38,302 nucleotides of DNA from an uncultured Clostridia bacterium (GTDB taxonomy: Bacteria > Bacillota > Clostridia > Christensenellales > UBA1242), in the NCBI GenBank assembly GCA_944383275.1, contig CALWOV010000008.1, positions 1-38,302 of the forward strand. Direction: 5' to 3'. Below, in pieces: positions 14,980 to 22,632 of this stretch (positions are counted from its first letter, which is position 1; every line of letters begins with the position of its first letter). The notes beneath the pieces were generated by a model. The model was not told where the DNA came from. It was given only the letters and a program-made list of their open reading frames with translations, and made no database searches. Both the position numbers and the translations under genes were made by a program.

Positions 14980-15462
14980 ATGTATAAAACAAAAGACAAC
15001 GAAATTTTTGAACTAAAAAAGCAAAAGAATTGCAATGGAAACACACCTTGCTACTATATCACCGCTTTATCAAATCAAGGTAAAAAAATCGGTGAACTTT
15101 CATTTAAAACTTCAAACGAATCATATCTTAAACCTTTTAATCAACAACGCACTGCTTGGCTTTATCATATTTGGGTTACTGAAGAGTATTTAACTCGTGG
15201 CGTAGGACACGCATTAATAACAGAGTTTGAAAGTGTTTGCAAAAAGCACGACATATATAATATAGAAGCAAAATATTCACCTTTTGGGGCAGGTGGGATG
15301 CTGGCAAAGAATTTTTATATACATCACGATTTCACAATAAAAACTGAAAACTATGATATGTATATATTAAAAACACTTTCCAAAGAAAAACTTTTAGAAC
15401 AACCATATTCAAATAATGATACTGACAGCAAATTATCCAATAACGAACAGAAATTTATGTAA
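14980..15462 (+). CDS. GNAT-family acetyltransferase
   Basis: A 160-aa Gcn5-related N-acetyltransferase that would transfer an acetyl group from acetyl-CoA to an amine; the substrate cannot be read from sequence. Motif A is W-V-T-E-E-Y-L-T-R-G-V-G-H-A-L-I (about 65-80) with the R-x-x-G-x-G/A pyrophosphate loop, preceded by a beta strand around A-W-L-Y-H-I-W. Later I-E-A-K-Y-S and A-K-N-F-Y-I-H-H-D-F-T correspond to the end of the fold. The last 25 residues are polar and probably disordered. AAAGGA precedes the ATG. It is a single-gene unit with its own promoter and terminator. Confidence 0.8.
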   Translation: MYKTKDNEIFELKKQKNCNGNTPCYYITALSNQGKKIGELSFKTSNESYLKPFNQQRTAWLYHIWVTEEYLTRGVGHALITEFESVCKKHDIYNIEAKYSPFGAGGMLAKNFYIHHDFTIKTENYDMYILKTLSKEKLLEQPYSNNDTDSKLSNNEQKFM

Positions 15463-15481
15463 ATAATTTTTTGATTATTAT

Positions 15482-15529
15482 AAACAAAAAGAACTATATC
15501 GGAAAATGATAAAGTCCTTTTTGTTTTTT
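15482..15529 (+). terminator. Intrinsic terminator after the acetyltransferase gene
   Basis: AAACAAAAAG (15482-15491) pairs with CTTTTTGTTT (15517-15526), continued inward by ACT/AGT and ATC/GAT with small mismatches, followed by TTT. Confidence 0.6.
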
Positions 15530-15556
15530 AAGGTAATAGTATTTAAAAATTAAAGT

Positions 15557-15952
15557 TTATTTTCTTAATGAAATACAAATAATTCCTGCAATCGCGCCCC
15601 CAAGCGCACCAAATATAATGTCATTTAATAAAGTAATTCCAAAATTAAATGAACCATCTAATATTGAAAAAATTAAAAATGCAAGAGTAGTGTAAATAAG
15701 TCCTGTAACCATTCCCCAAAGCCAGCCATTATTTTTTATGTTTTTACCAACTACCCAGCACGCAATTAAAATACTTATGCCCTTTATAACTTGATTTATT
15801 GGTTGAATAATGCTTTCAGAAACGGTTGTATATTTAAGAATAAAGGCAAAAATTAGAATACAAACAAGTGAAAAAGCAACACCCCAGAACGCCCCCTTAA
15901 TAATGTTTAATGTAACAGATGATTTCTTATCCAGTGTTTTTATTGATGACAT
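15557..15952 (-). CDS. TIGR04086 family membrane protein
   Basis: A 131-aa membrane protein with four helices (about 18-40, 48-66, 74-95 and 103-126), the second beginning at a Q-V-I-K-G stretch and the fourth rich in glycine (G-A-L-G-G-A-I-A-G). This matches the small YrzE-like family TIGR04086, found in Clostridia beside yajC and secD; the function is unknown. On the minus strand AAAGGAG precedes the ATG at 15952. It is the only reverse-strand gene here and is divergent to secD, so the 230-bp region between them holds both promoters. Confidence 0.75.
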   Translation of the reverse strand: MSSIKTLDKKSSVTLNIIKGAFWGVAFSLVCILIFAFILKYTTVSESIIQPINQVIKGISILIACWVVGKNIKNNGWLWGMVTGLIYTTLAFLIFSILDGSFNFGITLLNDIIFGALGGAIAGIICISLRK

Positions 15953-16124
15953 AAAATTCTCCTTTGATTTTTAGTTTAATATATGACCTATGGTTATTAT
16001 TTATGAATTTTATACTTAAAAATCATTGTTAAAAATATTAAAAAATAATAGCTTTGTTTTTTATAATTTTAAAAAATTGTCAATAATCTTTTAAAAACAA
16101 GTGCAAAATTCCAATAAAAATTAA

Positions 16125-16153
16125 TTGACTTAAATAAGAAGTTGATATATAAT
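16125..16153 (+). promoter_or_regulatory. secDF promoter
   Basis: TTGACT (16125-16130), 17-bp spacer, TATAAT (16148-16153), among the closest to consensus in the window. Confidence 0.72.
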
Positions 16154-16180
16154 AAAAACTATCTACAAGGAGAAAACTTA

Positions 16181-17464
16181 ATGAATAAACCGACAGCAAT
16201 TAAAAGATATATATTTTTAATAGTGTTTATGGTAATTGGCTTTGTTTTAACTTTTTGCCAATTTGAAGTGCCATTTACAAACTATGTTTATAATGGCTTT
16301 GCCAATTCAATTAAACTCGGCCTAGATTTAAAGGGTGGGGTTTTGGCAGTATATCAAGCAGAAGATGATGGCGAGCCAAATTTCGATTCTCGCCTTAATG
16401 CCACAGTATCAAGATTGCAAAGCATTTTAACCAGTGAGGGTTATAGTGAAGCAGTTGTTTCTATTCAACAAGGAAGAAATATTCGTGTTGAAGTGCCAGA
16501 TGTTGATGACCCAGAAGCAATTTTTGAACTTATTGGTGAACCTGCAACGCTAGAATTTAGGGCAACAGAAGATGGCGAAGCAGTTTTAACTGGTGAACAT
16601 ATAACAGATGTTTATGCTTCATATCAACAAGGTTCTGAAGGCTTTGAATATGGTGTAGTTGTTAATTTTAACGCCGAAGGATCTCAACTTTTCTATAATT
16701 TAACTAGCGAAAATGTTGGGGGAACAATTTATATCTATTCAAACGACCAAATAATTTCTGCTCCAACTGTAAATTCTGCTATTGCAGGTGGTTCAACATT
16801 TATCTCAGGTTCATCAACATATGAAGATGCTGAAGCATTTGCGTTGCAAATTATGAGTGGAACATTTTCAGTAGATTTAACTTTAGTTGAAAACTCTGTT
16901 ATAAGTGCAACCTTAGGTGTTGACGCGTTAAGGCTTGGTCTTATTGCTGGAATTATAGGTATTATTCTTATGTTTATCTATATGGCTTGGCGTTACAGAG
17001 TTATGGGCTGGATTGCTAACTTTGCTTTATGCTTCTATATTATTCTATTTATGTTCTTCCTTCAAGCAATACCAATCGTTCAATTAACATTGGAAGGAAT
17101 TGCCGGTATCATTCTTTCAATAGGTATGGCAATAGACGCAAACATTATTATATTCGAAAGAATTAAAGAAGAATATGCTTATGGAAAACGATTAGAACCA
17201 TCTATAAATTCTGGTTTTAAGCGTGCATTGCCAGCAATTCTAGACTCTAACATAACAACAATCTTGGCTGCTGTAATATTGCTTATATTTGGAACAGGTT
17301 CAATTCAAGGTTTTGCAATGACATTGCTTATTGGTATTGTTCTTTCTATGTTCTCTTCAATTGTAATAACTCGTGGATTATTAAAAATGTATTATCCAAT
17401 CAACAGCACCAATGCTAAAAAATATTCTTTGAAAAGAGAGGTGGCTAGCGATGTCCAAAAATAA
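16181..17464 (+). CDS. secD: Protein translocase subunit SecD
   Basis: SecD works with SecF to pull exported proteins across the membrane, powered by the proton gradient. The protein has a first membrane helix (about 10-26), the conserved L-G-L-D-L-K-G-G motif (about 48-55), a large periplasm-side domain, and five C-terminal helices including M-A-I-D-A-N-I-I-I-F-E-R-I-K-E-E. ATG 16181 with AAGGAGA upstream is taken as start; the longer in-frame start at 16142 overlaps the -10. 427 aa is normal for a clostridial SecD. It overlaps secF by 14 nt. yajC, usually nearby, is not in the window. Confidence 0.95.
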   Translation: MNKPTAIKRYIFLIVFMVIGFVLTFCQFEVPFTNYVYNGFANSIKLGLDLKGGVLAVYQAEDDGEPNFDSRLNATVSRLQSILTSEGYSEAVVSIQQGRNIRVEVPDVDDPEAIFELIGEPATLEFRATEDGEAVLTGEHITDVYASYQQGSEGFEYGVVVNFNAEGSQLFYNLTSENVGGTIYIYSNDQIISAPTVNSAIAGGSTFISGSSTYEDAEAFALQIMSGTFSVDLTLVENSVISATLGVDALRLGLIAGIIGIILMFIYMAWRYRVMGWIANFALCFYIILFMFFLQAIPIVQLTLEGIAGIILSIGMAIDANIIIFERIKEEYAYGKRLEPSINSGFKRALPAILDSNITTILAAVILLIFGTGSIQGFAMTLLIGIVLSMFSSIVITRGLLKMYYPINSTNAKKYSLKREVASDVQK

Positions 17465-18527
17465 TGCAACAAATAAAAAAAGTCTTGGAAAGTTAGGCGA
17501 ATATTTTAAAAGCACAAAGTTTAAGCCATCTAAACTTTCAAAATATTTTTGGATTTTTAGTGGAACAATATTATTAATTGGTTTTATAATGCTTTGCACT
17601 TTGGGCTTTAATCTAGGAATGGATTTTACTGGTGGTAACATCGTTGAAATAGAAGTGGGTGAAGAACTTGATGAAGGCGACACCTATAATGAAATGTCTT
17701 CAACTATAACAAACATTTTATCTCAAGAAGGTTTAACTGTATCTCAAATACAAAAAGTAGGAACAGGCTCTGATTTATCTTTGCAAGTTCAATATCAAAA
17801 TAAAGCAGGCCTTACAGATTCCGAAATGGCAGCACTAAACACTGAACTGCAAACACTTATAAATGATGCTTTTAATGGTGAATATAATGTTTTACCAGCA
17901 GAATCTAAAAGTGCAACTGCAAGTGGTGATTTGCTTTTAAACTCAGCTCTTGCACTGTTAATTGCTATAATTGTAATGTTAATTTATATTGCAATTCGAT
18001 TTGAACTTGTAAGTGGTTTATCTGCAATCATCACTCTTGTTCACGATGTTCTTATGATGTGCGCATTTGTAATAATTTTTAGAATTGAAGTAAACAGTGC
18101 GTTTATTGCTGGATTAATAACAATTATGGGTTATTCTATTAACAACACCATTGTTGTTTTTGACCGTGTAAGAGAAAACTTGAAAAAACCATCGTTAAAA
18201 GATATTTCTAATGTTGAAATAGCCGATTTATCTATAAGGCAAACCCTTACTAGAACTTTTGGAACATCAATAACAACTATTGCTGCAGTATTTATGCTTG
18301 CAATAATAGGTGTAGATTCTATTCGTGAATTTATAATTCCTATTTTACTTGGGCTAGTTGTGGGAACATATGCTTCTGTATTTATTTCTGCTCCATTATG
18401 GGCAACCTTTATGAATCACACAAAACTTAATAAGCGTAAAGATTCAAAGGGTAAAATTGAAGATATAGACCTTACAAAAATAAATGTTGTAGAAACAACT
18501 GCAACTCCTGTTAAGGAATCGAAATAA
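17451..18527 (+). CDS. secF: Protein translocase subunit SecF
   Basis: Partner of SecD. The 358-aa protein carries the SecF hallmark L-G-M-D-F-T-G-G-N (about 51-59) after the first membrane helix, and the C-terminal helices with I-T-I-M-G-Y-S-I-N-N-T-I-V-V-F-D-R-V-R-E, followed by R-T-F-G-T-S-I-T-T. The basic N-terminal tail of about 35 residues and the charged C-terminal tail are somewhat long. GAGGTGG within secD is the ribosome site. The terminator after it separates it from recJ. Confidence 0.95.
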   Translation: MSKNNATNKKSLGKLGEYFKSTKFKPSKLSKYFWIFSGTILLIGFIMLCTLGFNLGMDFTGGNIVEIEVGEELDEGDTYNEMSSTITNILSQEGLTVSQIQKVGTGSDLSLQVQYQNKAGLTDSEMAALNTELQTLINDAFNGEYNVLPAESKSATASGDLLLNSALALLIAIIVMLIYIAIRFELVSGLSAIITLVHDVLMMCAFVIIFRIEVNSAFIAGLITIMGYSINNTIVVFDRVRENLKKPSLKDISNVEIADLSIRQTLTRTFGTSITTIAAVFMLAIIGVDSIREFIIPILLGLVVGTYASVFISAPLWATFMNHTKLNKRKDSKGKIEDIDLTKINVVETTATPVKESK

Positions 18528-18532
18528 TGAAA

Positions 18533-18563
18533 AGTCAGCCCTTTTTAAAGGGGCTGTTTTTCA
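18533..18563 (+). terminator. Intrinsic terminator after secF
   Basis: CAGCCC (18536-18541) pairs with GGGCTG (18551-18556), extended by AT pairs in the TTTTTAAAG centre, followed by TTTTT. Confidence 0.72.
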
Positions 18564-18578
18564 GTTAAAAGGAAAGTT

Positions 18579-20966
18579 ATGAAATTTCAAAAAACAGAAG
18601 TTAAAACTGATATTAACAAAATTAAACACATATCACAAAAATTCTCTGTAACAGAACCTGTTGCAGAACTTTTGTTATTAAGAGGTTTTAATCAAGATGA
18701 ACAAATTAATGCTTTTTTAAATCCCTCACTAAATGATTTACACGACCCATTTTTGTTAGATGATATGCGTGCTGTTGTTGATAAATTAAAATACTATATT
18801 AATAATAAAAAGAAAATATTGGTATTTGGCGATTATGATGTAGATGGCATAAGTGCAAGTTATATTTTGCTAGATTATTTTAAATCAAAAGGCGTTAATG
18901 TTGATGTTTTTTTGCCAAACCGTTATATTGATGGTTATGGTTTAACTATAGATGCAATAGACAAAATATGTTCAGGCTTTGCCCCAGATTTAATTATAAC
19001 AGTCGATTGTGGTATAAGTTGTTGGGAAGAGGTTGAATATATTAAACAAAAAAATGTAGATGTAATAATAACCGACCACCATGATTGCCCAGAAAAATTA
19101 CCAGATTGCTTGGTAATAGATGCTAAAAAACCTAATCAAAAATATCCGTTTAAAGAATTATGTGGAACAGGTGTTGCTTTTAAACTTGTCGAAGCAATGG
19201 AAAATCGTGAATATGCAAAAAAATATTTGCCTGTAACAGCAATTGCAACAGTTGCAGATATAGTCCCTTTGCTTGACGAGAATAGGGCAATAGTTAAATA
19301 TGGACTCGAAAGACCAATGAACGAATTTCCTCTTGGAATTGTTATGCTTGCAAAAGAATTAAAACTTTCAAAACAAATAACAAGCCAAGAAGTAAGTTTC
19401 AAACTTGCGCCCAAAATTAATGCAGCAGGAAGAATGGGCGACGCAATGCACAGTTTAAAATTATATTTAGAGAAAGACAGAACAGTTCTACAAAAACTTA
19501 TAACACAACTTCTTGAATATAACACAGAAAGGCAGGATATATGCAATCTTGTATATGCCGACTGTGTTGCAGAGTTAAAGAAGATTAATCTTGCAAACTA
19601 TAAAGTTATTGTGCTAGCGAAAGACAATTGGAATATAGGAATACTTGGTATAGTTGCCGCAAGAATAGCAGAAGAATATAAAAGACCTACTTTTTTATTA
19701 GGGGCTGAAGGTAATCTATTAAAGGGGTCTTGCAGAAGTGTTGCAGGAATAAATATTCATTCTTTATTAACTGAATTAAGCGATATTTTAGACAGTTTTG
19801 GCGGGCACACTATGGCTGCTGGTATGGCAATAGAGAAAAGTAAGTTTAACGAGTTTGCTTCAAGGTTAAATAAACTTGTAGAAACAAAATTTCCAGAAAA
19901 CATTTTTATTCCCGTGTGTGAATACGATTTAGATGTTAATGTAGAAGATATAAATGCCGATTATATCACAGCATTTGATAAGCTAGAACCTTTTGGCTGC
20001 CAAAATCCTGTTCCTGTTTTTCGATTTCAGTTTGATAAAAGCACATGTAATCCAATGAAAAATAATCCCAATCATATAACTGTTCAATTACCGTCATTAA
20101 CATTACTTGCATTCAATTCGCCTAAACTTTATAATCTTATAAGCCAAAGTTCTGAAAAAGATTGTCTTGCAGAGTTGCATGTAGATGTGTATCGTGGCGT
20201 AAAAAATTGTAAGGGAATAATAAACCAAATTCAAATAAATAAATCTCCTAATGTAAGTGCAGAACGAATAGGGGGTGAGTACATTAAGCAACTTGCTTTG
20301 TCATCTTTAGGGCAAAAGCCAGATTTTATCAGTTATAATAAAGATGATTTAGATAATATTTTGTTTGAACAGTCAAGTTGCTATGGAACTTTAATTATAG
20401 CAAACACATTGCAAAGTTATAAAAATTTTGTAGATAGCAGTATTTTTGAAAAAAATATAGTATGCTTTGAATATTTATATTTAACAAATTCAAATGGTTA
20501 CAACACAATTTGCTTATGTCCAAGTTTAAATAACGATTTTTCAAATTTTAACCGAATTATATTACTTGATAGCGTTCTTGATGAAGGGTATATTGTAAAT
20601 CTAAATAAATGCACTAATGCAAAAATATATATTCCACAAAATTCACCATTTCTTTATACACCATTCAAAATGATAGATTTATCACGCAAAACTTTTGGAA
20701 ATTATTTTAATATATTTAAGTCAGCCAATAAACAAAAACTTGTGGGGTTTGATGATTTTAACTATTTTAATAAATTAAAAAAGAATTATAAAGATATTAA
20801 TTATGTGCAATTTGTGGTTTGTTTAAACACATTTTTACAACTAGGAATTATCTCTGTAAATTCAAATATTGGTGAGTTTTCTATTGAAATAAACAGTGGC
20901 GCCACAAGTAAACTTGAAAAATCTCATTTTTATAATAAATTAGAATTAATTATGAAATCATATTAA
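18579..20966 (+). CDS. recJ: Single-stranded-DNA exonuclease RecJ
   Basis: RecJ is a 5'-3' ssDNA exonuclease of recombination and mismatch repair, using metal ions bound by DHH-family motifs. V-F-G-D-Y-D-V-D-G-I-S-A (82-93) is motif I, T-V-D-C-G-I-S motif II, and I-I-T-D-H-H-D (about 163-169) motif III; P-K-I-N-A-A-G-R-M-G-D and S-F-G-G-H-T-M-A-A-G-M-A follow in the DHHA1 part. The OB-fold starts around residue 455. The last 220 or so residues are a poorly conserved C-terminal region. AAAGGAA precedes the ATG. secF-recJ is conserved in Clostridia; the apt and relA genes usually next are missing. Confidence 0.95.
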   Translation: MKFQKTEVKTDINKIKHISQKFSVTEPVAELLLLRGFNQDEQINAFLNPSLNDLHDPFLLDDMRAVVDKLKYYINNKKKILVFGDYDVDGISASYILLDYFKSKGVNVDVFLPNRYIDGYGLTIDAIDKICSGFAPDLIITVDCGISCWEEVEYIKQKNVDVIITDHHDCPEKLPDCLVIDAKKPNQKYPFKELCGTGVAFKLVEAMENREYAKKYLPVTAIATVADIVPLLDENRAIVKYGLERPMNEFPLGIVMLAKELKLSKQITSQEVSFKLAPKINAAGRMGDAMHSLKLYLEKDRTVLQKLITQLLEYNTERQDICNLVYADCVAELKKINLANYKVIVLAKDNWNIGILGIVAARIAEEYKRPTFLLGAEGNLLKGSCRSVAGINIHSLLTELSDILDSFGGHTMAAGMAIEKSKFNEFASRLNKLVETKFPENIFIPVCEYDLDVNVEDINADYITAFDKLEPFGCQNPVPVFRFQFDKSTCNPMKNNPNHITVQLPSLTLLAFNSPKLYNLISQSSEKDCLAELHVDVYRGVKNCKGIINQIQINKSPNVSAERIGGEYIKQLALSSLGQKPDFISYNKDDLDNILFEQSSCYGTLIIANTLQSYKNFVDSSIFEKNIVCFEYLYLTNSNGYNTICLCPSLNNDFSNFNRIILLDSVLDEGYIVNLNKCTNAKIYIPQNSPFLYTPFKMIDLSRKTFGNYFNIFKSANKQKLVGFDDFNYFNKLKKNYKDINYVQFVVCLNTFLQLGIISVNSNIGEFSIEINSGATSKLEKSHFYNKLELIMKSY

Positions 20967-21014
20967 TTTAATACTAAATTTAAATTTTGAATAAAAATTA
21001 AAAGGAAAAAATCA

Positions 21015-22190
21015 ATGCCAAGAAGATTGCCTAAAATCACACCAGCACAAAAAGATTACTCAATCTGTCCGTGGACAGATTTTTTCCGTTGTAAAAGTCC
21101 AGTAAAAAAATTAGAAGAGTTACAAAAAACCGAAAACACACCTATTGATAAACTTGTAAATCATTTACATTTCGATTTAAAACTAGATAGAAATAAGGCT
21201 GAATTATTAACTGAAACTTTAGATTTTCAAGATAAACTTGTTAAAAATGATAAAGAAATCAATCTTTTAGTAAATATTCCTTTTTGTATGTGGAAATGCT
21301 TTAACTGTAATCGAATGATATATGAAAAAAGTAAAAATGGTGATATTTACCCATACTACTATGAAGCACTATTAAAAGAAATTTTACAGGCAAGAGAAAT
21401 TATATTTAAAAAAAGTTATATAGTTCAAAATGTGATTATTTTGGGTAATATTTTAGCATTAGAACCTGATAAAATAGATGAAATTTTAAAGCAAGTTTCC
21501 TATGCTTTTGGGCAAATAACCATTGAATTGGGTTCTCCAGATTTTGTCAGCGAAGAAAAACTTGCAATTTTAAAAAAATATAATGTTGAACGAATTATAA
21601 TAAATAATTTAACCTTTAATACTGTAAGTTTAAGACATTTGTGTCGCAGGTTTGAATTTAAAGAAATATATGAAGCCTATAAATTAATTATTGCCTATGG
21701 TTTTGAAACAAGTTTTGAACTTGTTGTTGGTTTGCTTGATGAAAGAGAATTGCAGTTGAAGAGAAATTTAGAACTTGCAGTTGAACTTGGTGCAAGTAAT
21801 ATTGACTTATATGCTAAAAAATGTCGGTTTATTGATGAAAAAATGCCACTTACCGACAAAAAACAGATTTCTGACTTGCGTGAACTACTAGAATTTTCTC
21901 ATAATTTTATGGTTAAAAGAGGATATAAACCTTATTTTGTTTATTGCAGTGAAACCAAAAATGGCTGCTTTGAAAATGTAGGATATTCTATTCCAGAAAA
22001 GCAATGCCGAGTAATGCACGACCTTGTTGATGAAATTTCAACCGTTCTTGCTTGTGGAACAAGTGTTGATAATATGATTGTTAACAACCTTGAAAATAAA
22101 AGAACTTATTTGCAAAATCCACAAGATATGTCCCAATATGTTTTTGGAATTGATGAGATATTGTCCAAAAAAGCAGAGTTTTTTAAATAA
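21015..22190 (+). CDS. HemZ-like radical SAM protein with altered SAM motif
   Basis: HemZ proteins are annotated as oxygen-independent coproporphyrinogen dehydrogenases. The 391-aa product keeps the cluster-binding C91-x3-C95-x2-C98 (in N-I-P-F-C-M-W-K-C-F-N-C), the barrel pieces I-T-I-E-L-G-S-P-D and L-K-K-Y-N-V-E-R-I-I-I-N, and a HemZ-like end N-P-Q-D-M with I-D-E-I-L-S-K-K-A-E-F-F. However, the SAM-binding G-G-G-T-P-T of the family reads L-G-N-I-L-A here, and the N-terminus is short. The gene follows recJ, where clostridial hemZ lies a few genes further on. I am fairly sure of homology, not of activity; no other haem gene is in the window. Confidence 0.65.
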   Translation: MPRRLPKITPAQKDYSICPWTDFFRCKSPVKKLEELQKTENTPIDKLVNHLHFDLKLDRNKAELLTETLDFQDKLVKNDKEINLLVNIPFCMWKCFNCNRMIYEKSKNGDIYPYYYEALLKEILQAREIIFKKSYIVQNVIILGNILALEPDKIDEILKQVSYAFGQITIELGSPDFVSEEKLAILKKYNVERIIINNLTFNTVSLRHLCRRFEFKEIYEAYKLIIAYGFETSFELVVGLLDERELQLKRNLELAVELGASNIDLYAKKCRFIDEKMPLTDKKQISDLRELLEFSHNFMVKRGYKPYFVYCSETKNGCFENVGYSIPEKQCRVMHDLVDEISTVLACGTSVDNMIVNNLENKRTYLQNPQDMSQYVFGIDEILSKKAEFFK

Positions 22191-22194
22191 ACTC

Positions 22195-22223
22195 TTTACT
22201 TTTTCATAATTTTGTGCTAATAT
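22195..22223 (+). promoter_or_regulatory. rpsO promoter with extended -10
   Basis: TTTACT (22195-22200), 17-bp spacer, TAATAT (22218-22223) preceded by TGC. The predicted start near 22230 places the leader hairpin at the very 5' end of the mRNA. Confidence 0.5.
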
Positions 22224-22234
22224 ATACTTATACC

Positions 22235-22298
22235 ACAACATAGTTAAACGGCTACTCCTCGTTTTACTCTGTTGTTGGCTAATTTAATTATAAAGGAG
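22235..22298 (+). promoter_or_regulatory. rpsO leader hairpin, possible S15 autoregulatory pseudoknot
   Basis: ACAACA (22235-22240)/TGTTGT (22270-22275), AGT (22242-22244)/ACT (22266-22268) and AAACG (22246-22250)/CGTTT (22260-22264) form a stacked hairpin with loop GCTACTCCT. The loop's CTCCT (22255-22259) is complementary to AGGAG (22294-22298), the Shine-Dalgarno of rpsO. S15 is known to repress its own mRNA in several bacteria, in E. coli through a pseudoknot. Confidence 0.5.
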
Positions 22299-22305
22299 AA
22301 TAAAA

Positions 22306-22560
22306 ATGCAAGCAAAACAAGATGTAATTGCTAAATTTCAGCGTAAAGAAGGAGACACAGGGTCTCCAGAAGTTCAAATTGCGCTTTTAACAAACCGTAT
22401 TCAACATTTAACAGAGCATTTAAAAGCACACCCAAAAGACAACCACACTCGTCGTGGGCTTTTAAAATTGGTTGGTAAAAGAAAAGGTTTATTAAGATAC
22501 CTTGAAAAAACCGACCTTGAAAAATTCCGTGCTCTTAAAAATGAACTCGGTATAAGATAA
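22306..22560 (+). CDS. rpsO: 30S ribosomal protein S15
   Basis: S15 binds the central domain of 16S rRNA early in small-subunit assembly. The 84-aa sequence has the signature: [16 protein letters not shown], H-L-x-x-H, K-D-x-H-T-R-R-G-L-L-x-L-V-G-K-R and Y-L. Length is close to the usual 88-89. AAAGGAG precedes the ATG. A structured leader and a strong terminator flank it; pnp follows as in most bacteria. Confidence 0.98.
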   Translation: MQAKQDVIAKFQRKEGDTGSPEVQIALLTNRIQHLTEHLKAHPKDNHTRRGLLKLVGKRKGLLRYLEKTDLEKFRALKNELGIR

Positions 22561-22569
22561 TTGGTTTAA

Positions 22570-22609
22570 AAAGGTGGATATATAGTTTTTATATCCACCT
22601 TTGTTTTTT
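22570..22609 (+). terminator. Strong intrinsic terminator between rpsO and pnp
   Basis: AAAGGTGGATATA (22570-22582) pairs perfectly with TATATCCACCTTT (22590-22602), followed by GTTTTTT. Expression of pnp from the rpsO promoter would need readthrough. Confidence 0.85.
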
Positions 22610-22632
22610 AAAATATATTCAGAGGTTAAATT

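Noticed and set aside
19136..19546. 136-codon antisense ORF opposite recJ
   Set aside because: Overlaps the DHH/DHHA1 coding region fully; no start signal.
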